This document shows, in pieces, positions 22,935 to 33,365 of a stretch of 64,000 nt of DNA. The stretch's first letter is position 1, and every line of letters starts with the position of its first letter. The stretch is from the NCBI GenBank assembly GCA_023678885.1, contig CM042997.1, positions 26,418,064 through 26,482,063 of the forward strand, in the 5' to 3' direction. Both the position numbers and the translations under genes were made by a program. Under the pieces are notes generated by a model. The model was not told the DNA's origin and searched no databases. It saw only the letters and a program-made list of their open reading frames with translations. The stretch is from Pogostemon cablin. Lineage: Eukaryota > Streptophyta > Magnoliopsida > Lamiales > Lamiaceae.

Positions 22935-24551
22935 TGAACTTGGTTTCAATTTTGATAATTGATAAGAGCAAGTGTACTCTATCGTGTGTAGCACGTAAGC
23001 GACCAAGTGTAAAATTTATAAGATATCGAACCCAAGGGCGAAAGTGGGTAGCCGTATTTGAGAAATGCTTTACTCTAATAGGACGAATCGAAGAATGAGG
23101 GGATGATTAACACTAAAAACTAACACTAAGAAAGCAATTAAAGATAGAACATGTACAAGTGTGATGGAAAATGGATGAAGGTGAACAATCTAAGAAGTAT
23201 GTAAGGCAAGCAACATCATGGATAAGGCTTATGTAGACTCACACACACACATGCATTGATGATTTTCAAGTTATGATACTAAGGGCAATCACAATTGTAC
23301 CCCTAACCCCTATGGCCAAGGTGATTAGGTTCTAAACTCTTTTACAAGTTTAAATCTCCTAAGATTGTCTTACTCTCAATTCCCTCATGGGTACTATGAT
23401 CATAAGTTGGTTCCCCTCACTAGTTCATCACTAATGTCCTATCATGAGGTTCTAAGCACTTGGAGGGAATGGCTTTCCTCCCCTCATACTAACTAAGTCA
23501 CCTCATACAATCAATGATTCAATTAAACTACCATACATAATATTGGAATGGCCATCCTAACACTATGCATAGAGAATTTAACCACACAAATCATGCATCA
23601 AATGAGAATAAGCATTCATGATAGAAAATATTCATAACAATCATTTCATCAAACATGTGGTGTGCAAAATCTACATAATTCCTAACAAATCATATTGCTA
23701 GCCTCACATAAGGACTAGCCACTACAAATCATAGTAGAATCAATACAATACATAGCTTGCTCCAATTGAGCCAAATAATGAAGAAAATAACAAAATAAAG
23801 GTAAGTTGGCTCCCCTTTGATGGTGAACTTCCTCCCCTTTGATCATGCTACAATCTTCAATCAATGATGAATTCCTCTTCTTAGATTGGTGGATTGATGG
23901 ATTAATGGATGGATTTGAGGAGATCAAGTGGTTTGGATGGATGAGGTGAAGGATGGAAGAGATGGAGATGAATGTGTGTGATTTAGGTGTTTAGTGTGTG
24001 TGGAAACTGATCCAAAATGATTCCTCCCGAATTTTGTGGTCAAAACATGTATTTATACCCCCATGGAAGCTTCTAGAACATTTAGAGATCATAAAATTGC
24101 CTTTTGAACCTACACGGGCCGTGCAGCGTCACACGGCCACGGAGGTGGCCGTGTAGCGTTTTCTGGTGTCCGAGCACGCCCATGCCTTACAGGGCCGTGC
24201 TCGGTACACGGGCCGTGTAGCGTATCGCGTGTTGCGCAGTCTCACCGTTTCGCGCATAACTTCCACATCCGATCTCCGTTTTTAGTGATTCTTGCGCTCA
24301 CGCGATCCTCTCTTCCGTGGCTTTCCAACCATATATAGATCTAAGAAAACTTCTAATATTTGAGGGTATAAAAAGTCATGCAAAGTAGCACAATTTAAGG
24401 CACTTAATCATGAAAATCACACATTTATCATTTCAAGGCACACATCTCCATATCTTCACATAACACCACCAAATGATATACAAAATGAATAAAAACACAC
24501 AAAATACATAATAAAAAGACACTAAAATCTAAGTGAAAACGACACCGATCA
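22935..24551 (-). repeat. 3' LTR of the nested element
   Basis: 1617 bp. Read on the minus strand it starts TGATCGGTGTC at 24551 and ends CCAAGTTCA at 22935. A TATAAATA lies at 24057-24050 on the minus strand, placing the U3/R border at about 24020-24028. The R-U5 part contains a 70-codon open frame (23927-23715, -) that recurs in every LTR copy and is not a gene. Confidence 0.93.
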
Positions 24552-24564
24552 ACCCCCCAAACTT
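24552..24564 (-). promoter_or_regulatory. Polypurine tract (PPT) next to the 3' LTR
   Basis: The minus strand reads AAGTTTGGGGGG, then a single T, then the LTR start TGATCGG. This is the plus-strand primer for reverse transcription. Confidence 0.85.
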
Positions 24565-26403
24565 AAAGTGTTGCTCGTCCTCGAGCAATGAAAATGAGAA
24601 AACGAGAGGGGGAATTTTCACCTAGAGAAAGACCTAACGAACATAAGCAACAACACATCATAAGTAACAAGGACTACAAATCATATCAAGTCACACTACA
24701 ACATTAAAATCATGACATAAAAAAATTAACAAGTTCAAGTCTAAGAAAATTAAGAGTAATAAAGTCCCTTCCGGTCCAAGCCTCACAACGGGTATCAAAA
24801 TGCACTCAACACTCTATGAAGTAGGGTAATTTTCACTCATCAATCGATTGAACCCGACGCACCATAGGCTTGCTCGCGGACTACATTCACAAGCCACCAA
24901 GGCTTCAACTAATGATCAAAAAGGTCTTTTATTTTTGGATGTAATGTTAGGTTTTTTGGTAAGGGTAGGGAGATTATGGATAAGAGTGACTCATCGAGTG
25001 TAAGTAATCGAAGAGATGATCAACTTCTTCAACTTCTTCACGTTTCTATCTTCCTTTTTTTTTCTTTTCTAATCACAAGCACTAATCATTATCATTCCTT
25101 GGATTCTTGAGCTTCTTTTAATTTGCATGCTTCCTTTCTTTCGACTTTTGAATTCCTTGAGCATATTTTTGTTGTTTTGCTCCTTTTTACTTTGAAGGTT
25201 GCATGTGCATTTTGCTTGAGCTCTTTTCATCCTTTTCTTGCTTGTTTATCATTTCCTTCTTTCTCTTGCACAATTCTCATATCAAACCTTGTAGACCATC
25301 ATCTCCTCAATCACCCACACAAAGGCATATATATAAGGCTTAAGTGGGTAATCATGGTTTGTATTGTGCTTATATCACAAGAAATAGGCTTAAAGGCTCA
25401 AAGTGGCTAACTAGGGATGATGTATAGGGTAAGGAAATATATGACAATGGCTATAAAATTACAAGGATGGCCTAGGATCATTTCACTAACCTCTACCAAT
25501 CGGGCTCATTCCCGTAGTCCATGAGCAAGTTCTAGTTTATCAAGGCTCAATCGACCCACTCATTAAGAAATTAACCATGGATGCACGGTTGAGGCTCAAA
25601 CGCTCACAAGCTTTTGCTCGGACCTTTAGGAACTCATTACACCTCAATTCATCTCAAAATTGAACAAGTTAAATAGAACATGTCACAATTTTAAAGAGTA
25701 GAAACCATTAACATGCTTGCCATCACCTATCACAAACAATGCATTATAGCTCACATTCAAAAACATTTAACTCCTTCCCAAAACAAACCACCAAACAACC
25801 CTATACAAGAATAAAAATACAAACAAAACACATGAGCAAAGACTCACCAAGCAAGAAACAACATAAAAACACAAAACATGCAACAACGACAATTCACCCA
25901 TCAAAAGAAATAAAGCACATATCCTCAATCCTCCAATAACATGTAAGCTCAAGATTTGCCAACTTATTCAAAAATAAAAATAAAGCAAGTAAACTACCTA
26001 AATAAAGCAAGTAAACCTCCCAAGTACATAACACATGAAGTAACATGTTAATCCACTACAATCCAAATCAACATCAATTCATGTCAAGCAATTTAGAAGT
26101 GATAAGATGTAGAGTGAACTCCCTCAATAGGCATTTTGATAATGAAAGCGTTAGCTCCAAGCTCCATTCATGCTTCCACTATCCTTCATCCATGCTCAAA
26201 CACTCAACAAACCATTAGCTCAACACTTGCAATAAAAATAAGGATTATCATGCACTCCAACACAACCAAACTAACCAAAATCAATCCAATACTCATGAGA
26301 AAAATTTTAAAATTTACCCAATTTTCACAAGACAATCAAGATAATCACTCTATCAACATGATACATCAAGCATACACAAGTGGTAAGGCACACCACACAC
26401 TAT

Positions 26404-26414
26404 CCCCCCAAACT
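26404..26414 (-). promoter_or_regulatory. Second, internal polypurine tract
   Basis: The minus strand reads AGTTTGGGGGG followed by ATAGTGTGTGG. It matches the terminal PPT in 11 of 11 bases. The related insertion at 51689 begins exactly at ATAGTGTG, the base after the G-run. That indicates this tract really primed plus-strand DNA synthesis. Confidence 0.75.
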
Positions 26415-26553
26415 TAAATCGAAACAAGTTGAGAATTAAGTTTGCAAAAAGTGGTGAGACTTACCCTTGTAGTTTCCACCATTGATCATCTTAAACGTAC
26501 CTTGTGATGACGTATGTGCATGCCAACATTCAAGTATGGCCATCACACACTCT

Positions 26554-26564
26554 CCCCCCAAACT
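26554..26564 (-). promoter_or_regulatory. Third polypurine-like tract
   Basis: The minus strand reads AGTTTGGGGGG followed by AGAGTGTGTGATGG. It is the same core as the two other tracts and 150 bp upstream (in element sense) of the second. No product that used it is seen in this window. Confidence 0.55.
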
Positions 26565-26808
26565 TAAATTAACACAAGTGTTAAATTTAAGTTTGAACAA
26601 AGTGGTGTGACATACATCTTCATTCAAAATCTAGCACATCTCGTCTCATCCTTATGTGTTTTCCTTCATGAGCACAATCCACCTACACACAAAAAAATGC
26701 AAGAAAACTAAATCAAAGCAATTAAATGAAAGCATTAAAATAAATGATGGGTTGCCTCCCATCTAGCGCTAAGTTTAACGTCTTCAAGCCGGACGGATTA
26801 TGAAGAAC

Positions 26809-27870
26809 TCATCGGAATGGCCAAGGATATCGTTCGTTCTTGCCATCAAATTTTAATCTTTGTGCTTCTTCCTCTATTAGGCATTTGTGGCAAGTAACGA
26901 CCTCGGTAGCATCTTTCGAGATTGGCTTTAGAAAATCAACTCGCTTGAGCTTGCATTCCATTGACCTTTCCTTCCGTGACCACCACTTATTCCTTTTTAT
27001 CAAGTAAGTGCCCAACACTTCTTCAAGCTCTTTCTTGTACCTAAAGCTTTGAGAAGAATCAATAGGTAAGACAAAGTCAATATAAACAATATTTTGAAAA
27101 TTAATGCAACTTGAAGAGTTAAAAGATGTAGAAATGCTCATTTCACTCCCGAAATCATCATCAAGTGCTTCTAGACCTTGTTCCACTTCATCAAATTCAT
27201 ACTCCTCTCTTGATTCTTCATCTTCACTTGAATTTTCCTTCTCAACCTGAGACAAGAAATCTTGGATAATCTCTTTATCTTCAAAGCTCTTTTCTTCCTC
27301 AATCTCTTTACTCCTCTCACTTTCCTCCTCGAAACTTTCTTTTACCTTGTCTTCCTTCTCCTCATTAAGCTCCACATCTCTTGAGTCTTCTTCTTTATCC
27401 TCCGAACGCTCTTCTACCTCTAATTCTTCTTCATTCTCTTCATCAAAATTCTCCATGTTGTAGAGAGTGTTCCGTTCACTTATCATTTGACTCATTTGAC
27501 GTTCCAAGGCCTCAAATCTCCTATCATCTTCTTCTTCTCTTTGCTTCCTATATTCAAACCTTCTTTCATTCTCCTCTTTCTCTTGCTTCATAAAGTCAAA
27601 CATCTTTGTCATTTGATCCTCCAATGTGGACAATGTGGACTTTTCTTCACCATATGGTGGACACTCTTCTTGGAAGTTTCCTTGGACATACCCGTTTTGC
27701 ATACTTGTTACATTCCCCATTTGGTAATTGGGCATGTTCCACACTTGTCCCCCATTAAAGTTGGAAGTAGGCATGTAGTAGGTATTTTGAGGCTCATAGC
27801 TTGAAAGACTTGGTTGAAAGCCTTGCCTTGTATCATTTCCATAAACATATCTTTTAAGCTTTTCTATCAA
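26809..27870 (-). pseudogene. Truncated gag-like frame of the nested element
   Basis: A frame of 353 codons with no in-frame ATG at its 5' end; it opens at the junction with the inverted LTR piece (…NDALIEKLKRY), so the N-terminal part of the protein is missing. It begins with a Gln/Asn/Tyr-rich segment ('GFQPSLSSYEPQNTYYMP') and is then dominated by a very acidic, Glu/Lys/Arg-rich stretch of about 150 residues, likely a coiled coil ('EEENERRFE'-type heptads, about residues 85-230). It ends '...ERYPWPFR'. No CCHC zinc knuckle, protease or polymerase motif is visible. In related plant elements this position holds the C-terminal part of gag or a gag-derived spacer. Function in particle assembly is unlikely in this state. 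Confidence 0.6.
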
Positions 27871-27873
27871 GGC

Positions 27874-28961
27874 ATCATTTTTGGATCAGTTTCCACACAC
27901 ACTAAACACCTAAATCACACACATTCATCTCCATCTCTTCCATCCTTCACCTCATCCATCCAAACCACTTGATCTCCTCAAATCCATCCATTAATCCATC
28001 AATCCACCAATCTAAGAAGAGGAATTCATCATTGATTGAAGATTGTAGCATGATCAAAGGGGAGGAAGTTCACCATCAAAGGGGAGCCAACTTACCTTTA
28101 TTTTGTTATTTTCTTCATTATTTGGCTCAATTGGAGCAAGCTATGTATTGTATTGATTCTACTATGATTTGTAGTGGCTAGTCCTTATGTGAGGCTAGCA
28201 ATATGATTGGTTAGGAATTATGTAGATTTTGCACACCACATGTTTGATGAAATGATTGTTATGAATATTTTCTATCATGAATGCTTATTCTCATTTGATG
28301 CATGATTTGTGTGGTTAAATTCTCTATGCATAGTATTAGGATGGCCATTCCAATATTATGTATGGTAGTTTAATTGAATCATTGATTGTATGAGGTGACT
28401 TAGTTAGTATGAGGGGAGGAAAGTCATTCCCTCCAAGTGCTTAGAACCTCATGATAGGACATTAGTGATGAACTAGTGAGGGGAACCAACTTATGATCAT
28501 AGTACCCATGAGGGAATTGAGAGTAAGACAATCTTAGGAGATTTAAACTTGTAAAAGAGTTGAGAACCTAATCACCTTGGCCATAGGGGTTAGGGGTACA
28601 ATTGTGATTGCCCTTAGTATCATAACTTGAAAATCATCAATGCATGTGTGTGTGTGAGTCTACATAAGCCTTATCCATGATGTTGCTTGCCTTACATACT
28701 TCTTAGATTGTTCACCTTCATCCATTTTCCATCACACTTGTACATGTTCTATCTTTAATTGCTTTCTTAGTGTTAGTTTTTAGTGTTAATCATCCCCTCA
28801 TTCTTCGATTCGTCCTATTAGAGTAAAGCATTTCTCAAATACGGCTACCCACTTTCGCCCTTGGGTTCGATATCTTATAAATTTTGCACTTGGTCGCTTA
28901 CGTGCTACACACGATAGAGTACACTTGCTCTTATCAATTATCAAAATTGAAACCAAGTTCA
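27874..28961 (+). repeat. Inverted R-U5 copy of the LTR
   Basis: From 'atcatttttggatcag' to 'aaaccaagttca' this is the reverse complement of the R-U5 part of both LTRs (29139-30226 and 22935-24022). It stops at the point predicted to be the transcription start and lacks U3 altogether. It shares some variants with the 5' LTR ('ttctcaact' state) and others with the 3' LTR ('aaatctcc' state), and stays nearly identical to both. It separates the leader from the gag-like frame. Confidence 0.9.
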
Positions 28962-28971
28962 TGGCGCCGTT
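28962..28971 (+). promoter_or_regulatory. Ten-nucleotide inverted PBS remnant
   Basis: TGGCGCCGTT follows the inverted LTR end directly, as in a real 5' LTR-PBS junction. The match to the 18-nt PBS stops after 10 nt (the next bases are TTGCTCC instead of GCCGGGGC). Confidence 0.75.
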
Positions 28972-29120
28972 TTGCTCCTTCTCCCCTTCTTTCAAGGTTG
29001 ATGTACCTATTAAGAAGAACAAGTAAGAACAAGATTTTCCAAAGCAAATATAAATGCAAAAATAAGAAAAATGTCCTAAGTAGAGCTAACAAATTCAAAC
29101 ACGTTACACCGAAGGCTTTC

Positions 29121-29138
29121 GCCCCGGCAACGGCGCCA
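29121..29138 (-). promoter_or_regulatory. tRNA primer-binding site (PBS)
   Basis: The minus strand reads TGGCGCCGTTGCCGGGGC immediately after the LTR end CCAAGTTCA. This is the PBS type typical of plant Tat/Athila Gypsy elements, usually assigned to the 3' end of tRNA-Asp. Confidence 0.9.
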
Positions 29139-30755
29139 TGAACTTGGTTTCAATTTTGATAATTGATAAGAGCAAGTGTACTCTATCGTGTGTAGCACGT
29201 AAGCGACCAAGTGCAAAATTTATAAGATATCGAACCCAAGGGCGAAAGTGGGTAGCCGTATTTGAGAAATGCTTTACTCTAATAGGACGAATCGAAGAAT
29301 GAGGGGATGATTAACACTAAAAACTAACACTAAGAAAGCAATTAAAGATAGAACATGTACAAGTGTGATGGAAAATGGATGAAGGTGAACAATCTAAGAA
29401 GTATGTAAGGCAAGCAACATCATGGATAAGGCTTATGTAGACTCACACACACACATGCATTGATGATTTTCAAGTTATGATACTAAGGGCAATCACAATT
29501 GTACCCCTAACCCCTATGGCCAAGGTGATTAGGTTCTCAACTCTTTTACAAGTTTAAATATCCTAAGATTGTCTTACTCTCAATTCCCTCATGGGTACTA
29601 TGATCATAAGTTGGTTCCCCTCACTAGTTCATCACTAATGTCCTATCATGAGGTTCTAAGCACTTGGAGGGAATGGCTTTCCTCCCCTCATACTAACTAA
29701 GTCACCTCATACAATCAATGATTCAATTAAACTACCATACATAATATTGGAATGACCATCCTAACACTATGCATAGAGAATTTAACCACACAAATCATGC
29801 ATCAAATGAGAATAAGCATTCATGATAGAAAATATTCATAACAATCATTTCATCAAACATGTGGTATGCAAAATCTACATAATTCCTAACCAATCATATT
29901 GCTAGCCTCACATAAGGACTAGCCACTACAAATCATAGTAGAATCAATACAATACATAGCTTGCTCCAATTGAGCCAAATAATGAAGAAAATAACAAAAT
30001 AAAGGTAAGTTGGCTCCCCTTTGATGGTGAACTTCCTCCCCTTTGATCATGCTACAATCTTCAATCAATGATGAATTCCTCTTCTTAGATTGGTGGATTG
30101 ATGGATTAATGGATGGATTTGAGGAGATCAAGTGGTTTGGATGGATGAGGTGAAGGATGGAAGAGATGGAGATGAATGTGTGTGATTTAGGTGTTTAGTG
30201 TGTGTGGAAACTGATCCAAAATGATTCCTCCCGAATTTTGTGGTCAAAACATGTATTTATACCCCCATGGAAGCTTCTAGAACATTTAGAGATCATAAAA
30301 TTGCCTTTTGAACCTACACGGGCCGTGCAGCGTCACACGGCCACGGAGGTGGCCGTGTAGCGTTTTCTGGTGTCCGAGCACGCCCATGCCTTACAGGGCC
30401 GTGCTCGGTACACGGGCCGTGTAGCGTATCGCGTGTTGCGCAGTCTCACCGTTTCGCGCATAACTTCCACATCCGATCTCCGTTTTTAGTGATTCTTACG
30501 CTCACGCGATCCTCTCTTCCGTGGCTTTCCAACCATATATAGATCTGAGAAAACTTCCAACATTTGAGGGTATAACAAGTCATGCAAAGTAGCACAATTT
30601 AAGGCACTTAATCATGAAAATCACACATTTATCATTTCAAGGCACACATCTCCATATCTTCACATAACATCACCAAATGATATACAAAATGAATAAAAAC
30701 ACACAAAATACATAATAAAAAGACACTAAAATCTAAGTGAAAATGACACCGATCA
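29139..30755 (-). repeat. 5' LTR of the nested element
   Basis: 1617 bp, same ends as the 3' LTR (TGATCGG...AAGTTCA on the minus strand). The U3 region carries GC-rich repeats of the form 'cacgggccgtg' and 'cacggccacgg' (30319-30425), possibly enhancer-like. Confidence 0.93.
30254..30261 (-). promoter_or_regulatory. TATA box of the 5' LTR
   Basis: TATAAATA on the minus strand. Transcription would begin about 30 bp further on, near 30226. That is where the homology of the inverted R-U5 copy ends. Confidence 0.7.
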
Positions 30756-31892
30756 CTACACATCCGAGTTCGGACAAACTTCATCCAAAGATCTGGCTAC
30801 GAAAGTTGATAAAGTCAAAGAAGTCAGATCAAGAGAGAAAAGATCAAGGTTCTAAGCCCCTCCAATCCGGCGTTTTTCCAGCCATCCGCTTTCGATTAGA
30901 GATCATGGTTCTAAGCCCCTACGATCCGGCGTTTTTCCAGCTAGCCACCTCTAATCAGAGATCAAGGTGCCAAGCCCCTCCAATCCGACATTCTTCAAGT
31001 CAACGGCCTCCGATCCAACATTGGTCAGAAACAACACTCGATCTGAGATAAAGGTGCTAAGCCCCTCAAATTCGACATTTCTTCCAATCAGACTCATCCA
31101 TCTGTCTTTGTGAAGTCAACGGTGTTCTACCAAATTGAACGGCGTTCTTCATAATAAGTCTTCAAGTCAACGTTCAATCCGAACAAAAGATCTATGCCTC
31201 CGGATCAACATCAAGACTACACATCCGAGTTCGGACAAACTTCATCCAAAGATCTGGCTACGAAAGTTGATAAAGTCAAAGAAGTCAAATCAAGAGAGAA
31301 ATCAGAGAATAAATATAGACTGTTTATTTAAATTCTCAAGTTCAATCCACATTGGATTATCATTATAATTTATTATGTGTTTATTATTTAATAAATACAA
31401 AATTTATTGTTACAGTATGTAGAGTGAGTAGTTGTATTAGAGAGGAGTGGTGGACCATATTATGTACTTTTTTACTAAATATGAGAAATTGATACCTTTG
31501 AACCAGACATAAAAAATAGTAAAATATACACCTTATAAATGGACGAAGGGAGTATAATATTTTAATGTGTAGTGAGGTGAGAGAAATAATATTTAACGTA
31601 GATTAAGAGATATAATATTTTAATGTGTCGTGAGGTGAGAGAAATACTAATATTTAATGTAAAGTGGATAGTTATATTAGTGTTATGTGTGAGTTGTACA
31701 TTGAATAATTAATTATTTTGTGTGGGTTGTACATTGAATAATTAATTATTTTGTGTGGCTTAACTTGACAAAAATAGAAAATAAACCTTAACTTGAAACA
31801 ATCAAAGAAAATATAAACCTTTAACACATACGGAGGAAGTATACTTTTAATATGTTTCAAAAATATTTTTCACATCTAAGAAATAAAAACAA

Positions 31893-32145
31893 TACTCCTT
31901 TTGTCCCGTCATTATGATTACGTTTGCTTTTTGCACGTGGATTAATGAGTATAATATTTTAATGTGTATTGAGATGAGAGAAATAATATTTTAATGTAAA
32001 GTGGGTAGGTGTATTAGTGTGATATGTGGACCCATGAAGAGAGAATTAATTAATTTGTATGAGTCCCATATACTAAAAAAAATATAATTATTAGGATAGG
32101 ACGTTCAAAAAGAAAATATGTAACATTAATGAGACGGAGGGAGTA
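31893..32145. mobile_element. Stowaway-type MITE
   Basis: TA-flanked, with 'ctccttttgtcccgtcatta' left and 'atgagacggagggag' right. Close to the copies at 9.7 and 13.3 kb ('gtgggtaggtgtattagtgt'). Confidence 0.82.
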
Positions 32146-32164
32146 CATTTAATTTGAACTCTTT

Positions 32165-32940
32165 CAAATCACAAACCCTAAACAAATAAAACCCTTTATC
32201 CAATCCAAAATTTCCTTTCACTCTTCATTTGAGTTTCAAAGAGACTGTAGTTGGGGGAAAAGGAGTGTGACAAATCAATGGGTCTGTCTTCTCGGGATGA
32301 AAACGGAGGGGGAGTAACTCAGATCTGGCTAAAAGACCTCAACGATGGCGACTTCTCAGATCGAAGATATTCTGGATAAGCACAGATCTGGAGTTCTCAC
32401 TGTCATGGCTTCTCAGATCGAAGATATTCTGGATGAGAACAGATCTGAAGTTTTCACCATTGGCATGGGAGGTATAGGAAATAATACGAATCAAAAACAC
32501 TGCTAGGTAACTACAAGATCTTGGTTGATATGAGTTTATCTTTCTTAATTTTCTCTTTGCATCTTAATTTTAAACAAAGCTTCGTTCCACTTTCCATGGC
32601 CACACATACAGCGCCATCATTTTATTTCATTAAAAATATTTATAATTTCCTTTTTTTGGTACCGATATATACATATATGATATGTGTGGGCATTGCCGCA
32701 TTGGTTGAGGAAGTAGGGGTTTAGGATTTATTAAAATAAATGAATGCTGGAAAAAAAATAGATATAATTAGAACCATTATTTCCCCCCTTTCTCTAATTT
32801 GACATAAAGAAGCAAGAGATATTTGTTTTATTTGGGATTCGACATCTCACACAAGGATCCTCGTTGGTGATTTATCTTCTCTCTCTAGAATTTGTAGACG
32901 TCTGAATGATACTTTCTCTCTCCATCTGCTTTACCTTATT
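32165..32940 (+). pseudogene. Left copy of a segmental duplication (decayed small gene)
   Basis: Matches 43060-43905 over most of its length. It begins 'acaaaccctaaacaaata' and includes the reading-frame start 'atgggtctgtcttctcgg' at about 32278. Here the frame is broken, and a unit of about 60 bp containing 'cttctcagatcgaagatat' is tandemly repeated (about 32352 and 32409), which is not so in the right copy. The match also covers downstream 'catggccacaca' and 'gggcattg...ttgaggaagtag'. The copy is interrupted at 32954 by the Harbinger-type element. Confidence 0.7.
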
Positions 32941-33365
32941 CTTACTTTCTTAGGCCTTTCACAAACATCTACCCCAAAAGCAGAAAGCAGGTATTTTGGG
33001 TGTCACGTCAGCGTCATCTCAAAAGTAAAATACATTTACCTCCAAAACAAAACACCTCCACAATCCTCTACCCAAAAAAGCAGGTATTTAGGGGGCCCAC
33101 TTCAATTCTTTTAATTCTCATTTATTTTATCAATCATATTTATTTAATACATTTATTTAATTTCCAAAATAAATTATAAATAATTAAAATTTTAAATTAT
33201 TGAATTTAATAAATAGAAAAATATCGAAAAACATATTATTTATTTTTTTCATTACATAAAACATAAAAACACTTATTAAAATGACACACAAATTAAAAAA
33301 TCAAAGTAAAGCTTCCGAAAGCAACAACGTAAATTTTGATCCGGCCAATTATAATGTATAGATAA

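Larger units (their letters stand above)
24565..26808 (-). other. Non-coding internal region of the nested element
   Basis: About 2.2 kb between the gag-like frame and the PPT, with no long frame on the element's sense (minus) strand. Read on the minus strand it begins, just after the gag stop, with 'gacgttaaacttagcgct' and 'gggaggcaaccca', words typical of plant Tat/Athila-derived non-autonomous elements. An A-rich run at about 25050-25075 (minus sense) is where the sibling copy at 51.7-53.6 kb switches template. Open frames on the plus strand here (e.g. 25123-25410 and 26136-26417) are antisense and show no domain. Confidence 0.7.
22935..30755 (-). mobile_element. Rearranged non-autonomous LTR retrotransposon (Tat/Athila-like)
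   Basis: 7821 bp with two 1617-bp direct LTRs, minus orientation, and a perfect 5-bp target duplication CTACA (22930-22934 and 30756-30760). The untouched target site is preserved at 31214-31225 in the tandem copy of the host LTR, which confirms the insertion. The order read on the minus strand is 5' LTR, PBS, leader, inverted R-U5 copy, truncated gag-like frame, long non-coding stretch with extra polypurine tracts, PPT, 3' LTR. There is no protease, reverse transcriptase or integrase, so it needs proteins from a relative. The two LTRs differ at only about a dozen positions by eye, so the insertion is young. Confidence 0.92.
22041..31414 (+). mobile_element. Solo LTR with internal tandem duplication, split by a second retroelement
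   Basis: Starts TGTAGGCAGTTC and ends ATTGTTACA, with likely 5-bp target duplications ATATG (22036-22040) and GTATG (31415-31419), matching at 4 of 5. Removing the nested element (22935-30755 plus one TSD copy) leaves about 1.55 kb. A unit of about 460 bp beginning 'gagatcaaggttctaagccc' is present twice (from 22553 and from 30839). A TATAAATA at 22414-22421 supports plus orientation. The same family occurs in reverse at 59768-60734, with one unit. No internal domain remains. Confidence 0.8.
21981..31554. mobile_element. Stowaway MITE split by a nested retroelement insertion
   Basis: The left piece 21981-22040 starts 'tactccctacgtctggtttt'. The right piece 31415-31554 ends 'ggacgaagggagta'. 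Joined, they make a standard-sized MITE of about 200 bp whose interior reads '...gtatg/tagagtgagtagttgtatta'. The LTR described next sits inside it. This is the outermost layer of a three-layer nest. Confidence 0.8.

Noticed and set aside
24100..24240. GC-rich short repeats ('cacgggccgtg') in the LTR, which at first resemble a spacer-repeat array.
   Set aside because: Units are irregular, palindromic and present identically in each U3 copy. The context is a plant LTR, so no CRISPR-type array is present.
25123..26417. Plus-strand frames inside the nested element, repeated on the minus strand at 51.6-53.0 kb.
   Set aside because: They are antisense to the element, have AT-driven composition and no domain, and recur only because the sequence is a copied retroelement internal region.
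24552..28961. Possibility that the nested retroelement encodes reverse transcriptase or integrase.
   Set aside because: No frame with the YxDD, HHCC or DD35E signatures was seen on either strand. The only long frame is the truncated gag-like one.
23715..30131. A 70-codon frame of identical sequence appears three times (23927-23715 -, 27969-28181 +, 30131-29919 -) and could look like a conserved small protein.
   Set aside because: It lies wholly within the R-U5 part of the LTR, and the three occurrences are just the three LTR copies. Identity reflects the young age of the element, not protein selection.
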